DNA from: Rhineura floridana
Lineage: Eukaryota > Chordata > Lepidosauria > Squamata > Rhineuridae
Assembly (NCBI RefSeq): GCF_030035675.1
Contig: NC_084489.1
Coordinates: forward strand, 19,307,501-19,371,500
Reading direction: 5' to 3'
DNA length: 64,000 nt
Part shown: in pieces, positions 20,420 to 31,139 of the stretch
Position numbering within the stretch: position 1 is the first letter of the stretch
Layout of the letters: the number at the start of each line of letters is the position of its first letter
Program-made: the position numbers and the translations under genes
Notes under the pieces: generated by a model
Database searches by the model: none
What the model was told of the DNA's origin: nothing
The model's input: only the letters and a program-made list of their open reading frames with translations

Positions 20420-22465
20420 ATATGGTCTGACCTTCCTGCCCAGACACAGGCTATCATCTTCCCTCTTATCATTGCAGCCTCTGCTTTACCCCAGAAACAC
20501 AAATGCACAGGAAAGGGGAGAGATGGAAGTTTGCCTACTGGAAGAGTAAATTTTAATCTTTGAGGTATTTGTGTCCCACAACCCTACCTAATTTTCATAA
20601 GGGTCTCTTTATTTCATTGTTGTTTTTTAATCCATAAATGACATTGGCTTTCATATTTCAAAAGGGTCTAATATCTGTGATAATCATTGTCTACAGAAAG
20701 TAAATTTTTAATAAAACATAGCTTGCAAAGACACTAACATCCCTTTCATTATTATTTTATCATGCAGAAAAATGTGCACATACTAAAACGCAGCATAAGG
20801 TGCATTTCCATCACCACCACCACCACCTGTACATCACTGCATGGACCAGCTGCTCAAACTTCATTCTCACAGTGGAAATATAAACACTGATGCTTTCACT
20901 GCAAACATTAGACTACACTCTCACTTCCCTACATGGAGACAACTTTTTGATTACATGGCAAGAATGTTTGGAACAATTCTGAGGGGTATATTACACATTT
21001 TGGTAACAGATTAAATAGCCTGTGATTTACACAGCAAAAGTGGCGTGCAGATGAGGGGCAGATGCTGAATCCTCCCCAAACATGCCACTTCATCCAAAAG
21101 TCTGTGTCACAATGCTATTTTCCCCCAGTAAACCCAGCTGGGAAGTCAGTCCAGCTGGCTGAAGAAACAGAGAAAGGTCTGTGGAGAGCAAACACGGGGA
21201 GCAGGGGAAAAGTTTAGCCCCTCCACCTCTACATCTCCCTCCATTTCATACACTATTGGGACAGATTTACATTTAAAGATATGGATCAGCTAAAGCCACA
21301 TTTAGTTTGGGTCTGAATTTAAGGAAATAATTGCCTGCAAAAGCAAGCACATAACACACAGAGCTAAGGAGAGACATTTCTCTATTGGCCTACCTGGAAC
21401 GCTGGTTCATAATTAGCATGCTGTCATATTTCACTGCTTTCAAGTTTCTGTGATTCTTTCACGGATATTCAGCTGCTATACACAAGCTGCTCGATTATCA
21501 ACTGCTGACTGGCTCTTCTAATTATTTTCAGACTGTTCAGTGCTCTCCAAGTGGTTTGTGCCAAAGTTTGTCTAAGGCTGATCAAAATGGACAAGCAGAC
21601 TAGATATGGCCATAAGGGCTTTGCATTGACTCATCTAGAGCCAAAATGAAATTGTGGGAATATACTGAACTCATTAACTCATCACTTATTAAAGTATCTT
21701 TCAGGGTCATGACAGAACAGTGTACAACTGGTTCCCTGGGCTAATCAGCATGACTCTTTACAGGGAAAGAGATAATGCTAGTGGTTTTCAGTCTGGACTA
21801 ATCTTCCATTCTATTGCACCAGGGAGAATTAACCTTCAGCATTTTAGCTGAAGTCATAAAGCTAAGTACTATAAGTGTGAAAGTATCATACACTGGAAGG
21901 TTAGTAGGTTCTTCAATTCCTCTGTTGACAGTCTACTAGGTATATGATTTCAAGTCACAAAGGAAAAACTGGAGACAATTTCCCCATAGCCATCACACCC
22001 TCCTCTCCAATCTCCTGCATTATCTCTCTAACAATTCACAGTTGGGTATTAAGAGAACATTTCTGAAGAGAACTTTTGCAGAGGGATATGGCTGTTTCCT
22101 TCCTAGGCTGTTTATATATCCTAATATTGTTTAGTCATGCTTACTCAGATTGTGGGTATCTGGGCAGCTTTGAGCAGCAGACCCAGTGAGTCAGCACCTG
22201 TATGCTCAAGGTTGACCCAAGTCACAGTAAACACAAGGACTTCAGACCACAGCTTCCCATGGATCCAGGAACACTGTCCCAGTTCCAGTGGTGTCAACAC
22301 CCAATATAGAGTCTGGAGGAGTTGAAAAGCAATTATGAGGTTTCGAGTTGCACAGGAGAGTCACACAGACGTTGCTAATGGAAAGCAGAAAATGTTTAGA
22401 GGCTTCATCTTACAAAGCCAGTCATAAAGCTGTCACATATTTAAAGAACACTGTTTAGCAGATAA
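20420..22465. other. Unassigned intergenic
   Basis: No gene, splice-bounded exon or clear repeat was found. A (CAC)n run lies near 20,812. Confidence 0.4.
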
Positions 22466-22469
22466 ACCT

Positions 22470-22562
22470 AATTCACTGTCCGGAGGCAGTGATCAGCTGG
22501 ATGTGGGCTAACAAACTGAAGTTGAATCCTGAAAAGACATAAGTTACGGATGAGGGAGCTCC
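22470..22562 (+). mobile_element. L2-like LINE RT fragment
   Basis: The + frame reads 'EAVISWMWANKLKLNPEKT', the region of LINE reverse transcriptase that follows the catalytic block in L2/CR1 elements (W-M-x-x-N-x-L-x-L-N-P-x-K-T). It is short and broken. Confidence 0.65.
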
Positions 22563-22594
22563 ACCACTGACGGCTTTTATGGGGTAATTTTCTA

Positions 22595-22960
22595 TATAAA
22601 TGCCCCTTGTCGGAGGCTACAACATATTGGAAATACAGGGCAGCCTCCCCCCTCTTTATGCCGTCTCCCTCGTACCTGACCGGGATGCAGCTTGCTGCTT
22701 TCACCTGCACCGGGCTGCCGCCGCCGCCGTCACATCGAGCCGGGCTGGAGCTGGAGCTGGGCTGGGGCTGGGGCCTTTCAGCGGGTCTGGTGCCGCGGCC
22801 TGTCCCTGGGAACACCATGCTGTTGCGATGATCTTTCGGTGAATGCTGAGGGCGGGGGAGCGCCCCTGCAGCCGCCACTATCTTACCATCTGACCTCTGT
22901 CTGCTTGCCCTTAATATCGGCAGTATTTACATCTTAATGCCTTTGTTGTTGGCTTCTGAA
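22595..22960. other. GC-rich block of unknown origin
   Basis: CpG-containing, with a (GCC)n-like run and a 'ctggagctgg' repeat. On the - strand a frame from 22,878 begins MAAAGALPRPQ and reaches a possible donor 'gtcag|gtacga' near 22,677. I do not recognise the product. It could be part of the retrocopy that ends at 23,195, a LINE 5' region, or a small CpG-island exon. Confidence 0.35.
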
Positions 22961-22984
22961 GAGAACTTCCCTGTTAGTCGCGAC

Positions 22985-23195
22985 GTGAAGGGGTTTGTTT
23001 GCCGCGCCCCACCCCCCTGCTGAATGTACTGGATGTTGGATGCTGAGATCAAGAGGGGGTGTTGTTTTTTGGTCTTGCATATGGACTATCACTCACACCG
23101 GTCTTTGTGCAAGGGTGGGAAGACTCATATCACGAGTTTCCATCTGAAGGCACACTTTTTGGACTATACAGATGAGAAGCCTTATTGTAACTGAG
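22985..23195 (+). pseudogene. Decayed KLF2-like zinc-finger retropseudogene fragment
   Basis: The + strand reads MLDAEIKRG, aligning with KLF2 LLEAKPKRG (KLF2 from memory). In the same frame after KRG, the zinc-finger start follows with no indel: GKTHITSFHLKAHFLDYTDEKPY against KLF [23 protein letters not shown], 14-15 of 23 identical. Next is CN and a stop where KLF2 has HCNW. Several Arg codons have turned to Cys or Leu as expected from CpG decay. Upstream 'cacccccctgct' fits the KLF2 TPPA segment. No intron sits between these pieces, so a processed copy is likely. Zinc-binding residues are lost, so it is not functional. Finger 1 alone cannot fully separate KLF2 from KLF4; 'LLEAK'-like and 'CNW' residues favour KLF2. 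Confidence 0.65.
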
Positions 23196-23214
23196 TTAGT
23201 CTCTATGTTATTGT

Positions 23215-23348
23215 TTAGCTTTCTTGCTTAGTGTTTGGTGTTTTTGATGTTTTATATGTTTTTTGCTTTGTACGTCGCTCAGAGTGGCTGGGTAGCCAGC
23301 CAGATGAGCGACTAAGAAATAGAATAAATAAATAAATAAATAAATAAG
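23215..23348 (+). repeat. LINE 3' tail with (AATA)n
   Basis: 'gtacgtcgctcagagtggc' ... 'gatgagcgactaagaaata' and an (AATA)n run match the tail at 60-190. Confidence 0.6.
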
Positions 23349-23519
23349 TGTTATGTGTTCCAAGTTCTTGAGTTCAGGAGATGGGAAGACAGTCTGTTCT
23401 GGATGGGGTTGCTCTCCCCTGGAAGGAGCAGGTTTGTAGAGTAGGGGTACTCCTTGATCCAGCATTGTCACTGGAGGCTCAGGTGGCCTCAATAGCTAGG
23501 AGTGCCTTTTTCCAGCTAT

Positions 23520-23615
23520 GTTTTAATTCTTTTTAATATTGTATTTTGGATTTGTAACCCACCCTGGGACCTGTTGGTGAAGGGTGGGAAATAACAACAA
23601 CAACAACAATAATAG
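23520..23615 (+). repeat. L2 LINE 3' tail with (AAC)n
   Basis: 'aacccaccctgggacctg' and 'gtgaagggtgggaaataac' match, in the other orientation, the end of the L2 copy at 26,345. Confidence 0.65.
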
Positions 23616-23619
23616 CCAC

Positions 23620-23950
23620 CTAAGATTTCTAGGCCATTGGAGAGTGATTTTCTATGGCAGTTACCACAGGGAAAGGCATAGGAGTGGTGTGAGGCCAGGC
23701 CTTAAGGGAGGAATCCTTCCTGAGTGAGTAGTGGCAAAGTCCAGTATCAGGCCACAACCAGAAGACCTGTGAAAATGACCAGGAAGCAGAAAGAAATTCT
23801 GCCAGAAGGGATATGGAATTTGGTGGTACTCAGGAGAACCACAGCCCGATCCCTATTCCCTTATCACTTTGTAAGAAAAACTAAAGCACATCTATCATTC
23901 TGATTGACACCAGGGCCAGGAGGAGCTGCAGGTGAGAATTCTAACATATA
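23620..23950. other. Unassigned
   Basis: Nothing recognised. Confidence 0.4.
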
Positions 23951-23954
23951 ATCC

Positions 23955-24092
23955 CCACATAACCATGAAGCTCACTGGGTGACCTTGGGCCAGTCACTGC
24001 CTCTTAGCCTCATGAAAACCCTATTCATAGGGTCGCCATAAGTCAGAATCGACTTGAAGGCAGTACACACACACACACACACACACACACCA
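23955..24092 (+). repeat. SINE with BovB-type tail and (CA)n
   Basis: 'agctcactgggtgaccttgg' (the second SINE family) runs directly into 'catagggtcgccataagtc' and 'atcgacttgaaggcagt', the BovB 3' end, then (AC)13. It looks like a composite or an insertion of one tail into the other. Confidence 0.6.
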
Positions 24093-24099
24093 ATTCTTG

Positions 24100-24859
24100 C
24101 ATGCAACCCCCAGCTTTGTATACACACACACACGGGTTCTGCAGCAGCAGGTCTCCCAACATCACAGCTACTCCAGGCCCCACAAACCCTCTGGGAGGCC
24201 CTGCAATGCTGACCACAGGGTATGTATGCTGAAGACATTCCTCACCCAAGGCACTATTTATCTGAACACCACTGAACACCATGAGTGAAAGTGGCTATAT
24301 CATAGCATGAACTCTGCATGAATTCAGGGTCAGTACATGTATGTTAGCAAAGCTTTCTGGCTCTTTGGAGAGGCACACATAATTTGTGTTCACCTTGTTG
24401 TCCCCACTTAGGCTACTGGTGGCTCAGTACAGGCTCTAGCTACCATGCCAGAAGTGGTTAGGACAGGGGATTCTAACTACAAGTTATTTGTGTATGTGTC
24501 AAGAAAAGCCAAATAAAGCAAAATTCTTCCTTATCTTAGACAGTATCTGGGTCACAGCTACTTATCTAGCCTGTTTGCATAAATTAGTTACCGTACTTGA
24601 GGGCAACCCACTAATTCAAGGTATTGATTATTTTTATTTGTATTAGTATATAGGAAACAGGCTATATAAACCATAGATTTCGTCTTACAGATCTCTCTAC
24701 AAGTTTACCAGATTGAGTCCCTCATTCATTTTCTCAGCTGTTCTCTGTTTTGTTTTGTTTTTTAAGATGGCTAAATAAAGAACAGCCCCCCCCAAACCCA
24801 AACAGCCAGGAGAACGCATCACTGGTAATCACACATACATCCCTTCTGGGTTCCACATT

Positions 24860-24915
<56 letters not shown>

Positions 24916-26340
24916 TGTAAAGCTGTCTTTCTCAAAGTTTCCAGCACAATCAGTATGGACTAGGAACTGAGGAAAACACTGCCTAAATTACCCATTCTAT
25001 GACCAGAGCTCTGTGTATTTGGATGGTTTTGTGCAATTACCAGCCAAGGACAGAATTTGACATCCAGCATGGGCTTCTGCACTGAGGATCTCAGCTTCTG
25101 TTTGTTACACACACAACATTTCTACTCCTTGTGGTTACAGAAAAGCATTTTTTAAAATGTCTAGTGAGATCTCCATAAAGCAGGAGAAGAATTCAAACTT
25201 ACAGCAGTAAAAGAGGGGGATCAGTACCATGGATAACACTTTGTACTTTCTGGGCCCATCCATACCTAACCTCAAAATCCATGTTTTCCATATTCAGTTG
25301 GTGGCCTTGAGATCCACACCATGTCCTGTTTGTGGTCGGATTTATTTGTTACAACCGGATTTTCAAGCATCCATACATGTGGGCTTTTTTGGGGGAAGGT
25401 CTAATTTGCATTTGCATTTTGTCACGTCCCTATGTCCACCCCTTTATGGTGATTGGTCCATAACTGTAGTTTGCTTTTCATGAGCTTTTCCGGAAGAGCA
25501 CAAACACATATATCTTTTTTTTTAATTAACAAGCATGCTCAGGTTTGTGTTTAAATAGACATTCCTTCAAGTGCAGAAGGCATAAATTATTTTTATTAAT
25601 TATTATTATTAACAAAATGTATTGAAACATTTTTCAATAAAGTACCCTTGTGGGCTGTTAAGTATAACACCGTACATACTACTTAAAATTTACTACTACA
25701 GAGGTATTCCATGTTTTCAATGAATAGTGTGCGTAATAACGCAAAATAGCTTTTAAGTGGAAGTATTATTCATTAAACATTTGATTTTATGTTTGATTGC
25801 AAAATAGTAGTTTTTTAAAAGAAAAAGCAATGCGATACAGCTACAGAAGCCAGAAGAAGGAAGTACCTCGGTTCAGTATCAGAAGCAGGAATGAACTGTA
25901 AGGAAGAAGGCAGAGGTGTGGACAGAGGGTGGGACCTACCCCTGTGATCCGCCCATAATGCAAAAAGCGGGGAAAGACATCCCCACTACAGAAGTTAGAG
26001 GTGGTTAATAATCAGGACAGAAATAACAATTCGTTTATAGCAGGGTATGGGAAGTGCGGATTTTTCTAGAGAAACTCCGAAATGGCAGGGAATGTCATAT
26101 GGATGCTGGCAAATTAATGGACACACAATGGAGTTAGATCACAGATTAAAAGGAGATATGCATGGGCCCTCTGTATCACTACTGTTCTCTGCTTCCAACT
26201 ACCCCATCAGTCCACATTTTCTCCAACTTCCAAATCTTTCCCCCCCATTCTTCCAACTTTTTTTTGGGGGGGGGATTTCAAATCATTTGAAAGCAAACAA
26301 AATTAATGTTCATAATTAGCCTCATTTCAGAGTTCAGGGG
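24100..26340. other. Mostly unassigned; microsatellites
   Basis: It contains a (CT)n(GT)n run at 24,859-24,918. A TATA-like and AATAAA-bearing stretch at about 24,600-24,780 could be an LTR-like fossil but is too weak to call. No gene was found. Confidence 0.4.
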
Positions 26341-26344
26341 TTTG

Positions 26345-27165
26345 AGTACAGATGATGATGATGATGATTGCCCACCCTTCACTAGCAGGTCCCCAGACGG
26401 GTTATACAGCAGTCTAAAATTCAGTATTAAAAGCAATCAAAACAAATTACTTTCACAAGAATAGGGTGGGTCCTGAAAATGCAAATCTCAAATACCAAAG
26501 GCCAGGATCCAGAAGTGCATCTTTAGCATTCACCAAAAACTATACAGCGAAGGTGCCAGGCACACCCTTGTGGGAAGAGAATTCCACAATTTAGGAACTG
26601 CCACAGAAAATGCCCTCTCCTGGGCCATCACCACCCCTGAATTTCTGAGGGTGGTGGAACTACCAAGAAGACCCCCTCTGCTGATCTTAACACCTGAGTG
26701 GATCTGTAGGGAAGGAAGTGGTCTCTCACAAATTTGGGGGCTGAGTCATTTAGGGCTTTAGACACAAGTGTAAGCACCTTAAATTAGGCCCGAGAATAAA
26801 CTGGCAACCAGTGAAACTGTTTTAAAATTGGGGTTATATGAGTTCTAAAAGCAACCCCAGCCAGTAATTTGGCTGCTGCATTTTGGACCAGTTGAAGGTT
26901 CTGAATAGTCTTCAAGGGCAGCCCCACATAGATCACATTTCAATACTCCAGTCTGGACGCTACCAGAGCATGGAGTACTGTAGCCAAGTTGTCCAAAAGC
27001 AGCTGTAGCTGGCAAACCAGCCAGAGCTGGAAATAGACACTCCTAGCCTGTAATATTTTTCTGTAATTTTCTTTTCCTTGATAAAGATGATTTAAAAAAA
27101 AAAAAACACCAAGAGATCCAGAAGAACAAGCAGGGTTGCATTCTTCCCATCTCTTTCCTGACAAA
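26345..27165 (-). mobile_element. L2 LINE 3' part
   Basis: On the - strand from 27,165 the frame reads 'LATVLHALVASRLEY', then NVIYVGLPLKT- and AAAKLLAG-like pieces, HWLPV, and 'VFLVVPPPSEIQG'. These are typical L2 ORF2 C-terminal motifs. The element ends with an (ATC)n tail at 26,351-26,369. It is full of stops and old. 5' truncation is normal for LINEs. Confidence 0.8.
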
Positions 27166-27169
27166 TGTC

Positions 27170-27885
27170 ATCAATGAGGGCAACCAAGGCAGTTTCAGTG
27201 CCACTCCTATAAGAGTAACCATCTTATGAAGAGCCACGTAAGAGCATCCTATAAAATAAAGGACTTTTGCAGAGCACATAACACCCGAATAACTGTATTT
27301 TGGTGAGTCATTTGCTTTGCAATTGTCTCCATGTCTTAAAAAGAATGCTCACTATGAACAAACAACATATAAGCTCCGAATACCCATTGGCTCCATTCCA
27401 GGCCTGCATAGTTTGTAACCTCCCCCAGGCAAATACAGCCCGTAAGCTAGGTGTGGTGGCCTGCAAGATTGGTTGCCTGGAACAGCAAAAAGAGATAGCT
27501 GTGAAACACAGGAGGTGGACCACACCTGGTAATAGAGCTTGGTGGGTAACAGAGACCCTATTCAGGCATTTGATGCTCCACTTGATTAACAGAGAGCAGG
27601 ATTGCACGTGTCCTGCTGACTCTGTCCCCCTACTGTCCATGCATTGTTGAAAAATCTAAAGGGGGAAAGCCTGTTTCTGTGTGCTGGAACTCTGCGCATT
27701 GAGGATACTCCTCCCCTTCAGACCTTCCTCCAACATGTGGACAACATGGGGGCAGGTCTGGAAGGAGGCACGTAGTGTCAGAGGTGACGCTAAAGGTGCT
27801 ACTTCACAGCCTCTTTCAACATGTTTTACCTCCTTCACCAAGCAACAAATAAAGGAAGGTAAGATGTATAGGCTTTTCTGTTCTC
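27170..27885. other. Unassigned intergenic
   Basis: No gene recognised. The 75-116-codon frames here have no recognisable motif. Confidence 0.4.
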
Positions 27886-27890
27886 TTTCA

Positions 27891-28033
27891 AGCAGTGGCA
27901 GCTGGTGGCTCCATGTCTGTGGGGCAATGGAATAAGTTATGGATTTTAGTCCAAACTTTCTTGAAAATTTGGACTAAAACCTGGAATGGATTCCACTGCA
28001 CCACTGACATGGAGCTGCCAGCCACCACTGCTT
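27891..28033. repeat. Palindromic MITE, 'ttttagtccaaac' family
   Basis: 'agcagtggcagctggtggct' at the left is mirrored by 'agctgccagccaccactgct' at the right. The inner arms 'attttagtccaaactttctt' and 'aaatttggactaaaac' surround a tiny loop. Nearly the whole element is a hairpin. It is the better preserved sibling of 2,605-2,760. Confidence 0.75.
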
Positions 28034-28039
28034 CCAACA

Positions 28040-28485
28040 CCCTCTGGTGTGGCTGGAAACTTCCAGTTGCTTGGCTAGGTGATGGAAGCTTTCTGGCTTG
28101 GTTGGTCACTCTCATTCAGAAGGCTAGAATTTAAAGACCAAGTGTGAAGGGAGAAAACCACACTTCTGCTTTACTTCATGCTGCAAGCCACAGGGGATGC
28201 GATATGTGCATTCCCAGTTAGCAGCATGGTAGGCCTTAGGTTTTCTGCTAAAACACATAGAAGTAAAAGAAATCCCTATAACCCAAAAAGGCTGCATCTG
28301 TCTAGCAATTTTTAAGAAACGCAGAAAGGTGAAAATAAGATATGCATGTTTAAATTGATTGAAATTCATATAGCTAATATTTTACAGAGAAGAGTAGAAA
28401 AAGCAATTATTTTAATTTCATGTTTTGAAAAGAATTTAAGCATGTAGTACTATTTTGTATGTTGACTTTTTGTAAAAAAAATGCT
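28040..28485. other. Unassigned
   Basis: Nothing recognised. Confidence 0.4.
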
Positions 28486-28489
28486 TTTA

Positions 28490-28575
28490 ATTGTGCTGTT
28501 ACTACTATTGCTTGATTTTAGTTAAGTTGTGAGTCACTTTTTTAAAAAGAAAAGGCGGGATATAACGTGATATTT
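28490..28575 (+). repeat. SINE/L2 3' tail fragment
   Basis: 'gtgagtcacttttttaaaaa' and 'aaaggcgggatataac' match the '...gcgggatataaat' tails elsewhere in the window. Confidence 0.5.
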
Positions 28576-28637
28576 CTATGTACGTATGTTTATTATTGCT
28601 GTGTTTCTGGCAAGTGGTGAGTGATGGGAGGGGGAAG

Positions 28638-29018
28638 CAGTAGTGTAGCAGCCAATTCAGAAGTGCAGGGTCCTTTCATGTTAATCACAGCCATGCCCCC
28701 TTCCCAGTTTTCTTGCTGTAGGGTTGAGAATGAGATCCTTGATAATGTCTAGGAATCAATAAGCATGAAAGAGGAGACTGTTAGCTACTGAGAAAAGTCT
28801 TCTCAGCGTTTGATTCACCTTGTTTCACACTGATTGGCTCCAGTCAGCAGGAAAGGACAAGGAAGCAAGTTAGAAGACTCTTCTCAGTGGCTAACACACT
28901 CCCCTTTCATGCTGATTGGCCTATAGGATGCTGGAGACATAGGGACTCTACTGGGACCATGCTCCCAAAAAAGTAAAGGGTCTAAGACCCCCTGAGACCC
29001 TGTACGACTACACCCCTG
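28638..29018 (+). mobile_element. hAT-like MITE, 'GTGTAG' family, copy 4, with 8-bp target duplication
   Basis: 381 bp with ends 'cagtagtgtag' and 'ctacacccctg' (inverted CAGxxGTGTAG), flanked on both sides by GGGGGAAG (28,630-28,637 and 29,019-29,026). An 8-bp duplication and CAG ends are the hAT signature. The body holds inverted 'gaagactcttctcagtggc' segments. This copy defines the family borders used for the other three. Confidence 0.85.
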
Positions 29019-29361
29019 GGGGGAAGTGAATGAGTTAGAATGTTCTCTTCCCTAGAAATCACAGCCTTTTAGGCATCCAAAGTCAGGTGCTGGAGTTAGC
29101 AGGGGATCACGCCATAGGCATCACACATTTTATATGAGCGTGTGATCAATTCATTACTCATTACATTTCTTTGTTTCTGAAATGGAACGTCTGAATTGCC
29201 CCCAAGTATGTCCATACAGGTGGTTTAGGCAGGGCTAGTTTAGACTGGGCTGGTTTAGACATTCATCATATTTTTTAAAAGCTTAATGTAAAGCAGGCTT
29301 GCACAACTTGCAATACGCAAGATGTACACAGCCCACCAGCCACATATTCTGGTCTGTCAAG

Positions 29362-29580
29362 TGATTTTATTTATTGGATTTATATTCCAAGAGCTCAAGG
29401 GGACATACATATCTGTCTCCCATTTTTATCCTTGCAACAACCCTGTGAAGTAGGTTAGGCTGAGAGTTGGTGACTGGCTTAAGGTCACCCTGTGAGTTAC
29501 TTAGATGAGCGGATATTTGAACGTAGGTCTCCCCTTATCCTAGCCTGACACTCTAACCACTGCACCATGCTGGCTGCCTT
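29362..29580 (-). repeat. MIR-like SINE
   Basis: Reversed, with 'ctctaaccactgcaccatgc', 'ggatatttgaacgtagg', 'cttaaggtcaccctgtgag', 'cttgcaacaaccctgtgaag' and 'tttatattccaagagctcaa'. Longest copy in the window. Confidence 0.7.
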
Positions 29581-29584
29581 AAAA

Positions 29585-30005
29585 CAGGAGAGGTTGTCAA
29601 AGCACTGGGCAGGGTGTGAACACAGGAAGTTTATTGAGACCCTGGTGGGCCACTATGTGAGCTATATTTGACTGGGTGGATCACATGATGTAGATGCCCA
29701 ATGTAAAGAATACGAAGCGCATTGCTGTCTAAAGGACAAGACTGTGAAGTGCTGCTGCTCTAGTTTTAGTCTTTCACAGGTCCTGGAGCACCCTCTTGTG
29801 GCACAGCGAGGGCAGCCAAATGGACAAAGTAAAAACAGGTTACATCTACACAAAAAGGTAATATATGCATGTGGTAACTGACAAATGTGTATTTGCAGCC
29901 TTATATAACTTATATATATATCACAGGAAGCTGGAGTTGGCTACAACTTTCCACTACTGTACATGTACAAAAGGGACAGATGTGCTTAGCTATATTTAGC
30001 TTCAA
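29585..30005. other. Unassigned
   Basis: Near 29,637 a SINE-like 'ccctggtgggccact' occurs. Otherwise nothing was recognised. Confidence 0.4.
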
Positions 30006-30009
30006 CTAG

Positions 30010-30296
30010 AAGTTGAGCGTGTTGCTGGTCCCATGCTGTGGAATACTCTACCAGCAGCGATGATCCGGCAGGCATCCTTGGGGCCAACCTTCAGATATCT
30101 CTTGAAGACTTCTTAAAATGTCAACAGGCCTATTCAGTCATTTAAACTTTTTAAAGATGAGCCAGTCATTTTTATGCACATTCTGTATTGTATTTATGGT
30201 ATTTTATGCTTTTTGCACTTTATGTTATACACCACCCTGTTATTTTATATAAGGGTCTTTAAATATATTTATAAATGAATAAAATGTTACACAAAT
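30010..30296 (+). mobile_element. L2 LINE 3' end
   Basis: 'ctgtggaatactctaccagc' (the LWNxLP motif of L2 ORF2), then a T-rich 3' UTR with 'caccaccctgttattttat' and an AATAAA-bearing end. Confidence 0.65.
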
Positions 30297-30601
30297 TCCC
30301 TTGAAATTAAAAGTGCAGGGAGAGCTTTCATCAGCTTGTGCTTCATAAAAACAGATCATCAACTTACAAGAAAACAAGATTGTACTCTGCGGCTTGTTAT
30401 TCCGATGAAGATCTCTGCAGAGTATTCTACAGACTCCCCCCCCCCATCTTCTCCATGTATTGAGAGTGGTCCATGTATTTCACTGGTAAATCTTATGAAG
30501 ACACCTAGATGATAGACTTGTAGCACTTAAGTACTGGCAGATGTATAAAGACAGAAAGGTGATTAAGGACCTCACATTGAATTGTAATCACAGCCTTGGA
30601 A

Positions 30602-30740
30602 CAGAGGAAGCTGCCTTCTACAGAGTCAGAGCAATGGCCCATCTAGCTCAGTACTTTCTACACTGACTAGCAGCCGCTGTCCAGAATTTCAGACAGGGGT
30701 ATCTCCCAACCTTACTTGGAGAGGTTGGGGATTGAAACTG
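30602..30740 (-). repeat. tRNA-Ala-derived SINE, 3' part
   Basis: The complements of the SINE body appear in order: 'aggaagctgccttctacag', 'caatggcccatctagctcag', 'actgactagcagccgctgtc', and a B-box remnant 'ggattgaaactgggg'. Confidence 0.7.
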
Positions 30741-30744
30741 GGGC

Positions 30745-31135
30745 TTAACCCCTGACAGGTGGCCCCTCACTATCACAAGAAGCAGAGTATGAGTACAAGC
30801 TCTATCCCTGCAACAAGTGGCATGTGGCTGGTCACCTGGAGCCATGGCAATTCACCACAAGAGACTAAGCTGCCTGATTAGCTCAATCCCAGCCACTGGG
30901 AAGACAAGTGGGAAGACAAGCCACTGGGAGGACAAATAAGGAGGATTTACATTGTTTCTGAGAAAATGCTCAGCAAAGCTTTTTGCTCTGGTGCACATCT
31001 CTGTGCTCTTTGTGATATGGTTAAAAGGGAAGCTTTTTAATTATCTTTGAAGTTATGATGAAACACGAGGAAGACGACAGCATCTGAAGTCTACTAGACT
31101 AAAGACCTTAGGGGCTATATTGATTAAGACACATA
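30745..31135. other. Unassigned
   Basis: Nothing recognised. Confidence 0.4.
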
Positions 31136-31139
31136 TCGC

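Noticed and set aside
24600-24780. TATA-like box followed by AATAAA, possible LTR or promoter
   Set aside because: No repeat borders, no second copy and no adjoining exon. Both motifs are common by chance in AT-rich DNA.
26570-27164. Short open frames on both strands near 26.6-27.2 kb
   Set aside because: They are pieces and shadows of an antisense L2 LINE.
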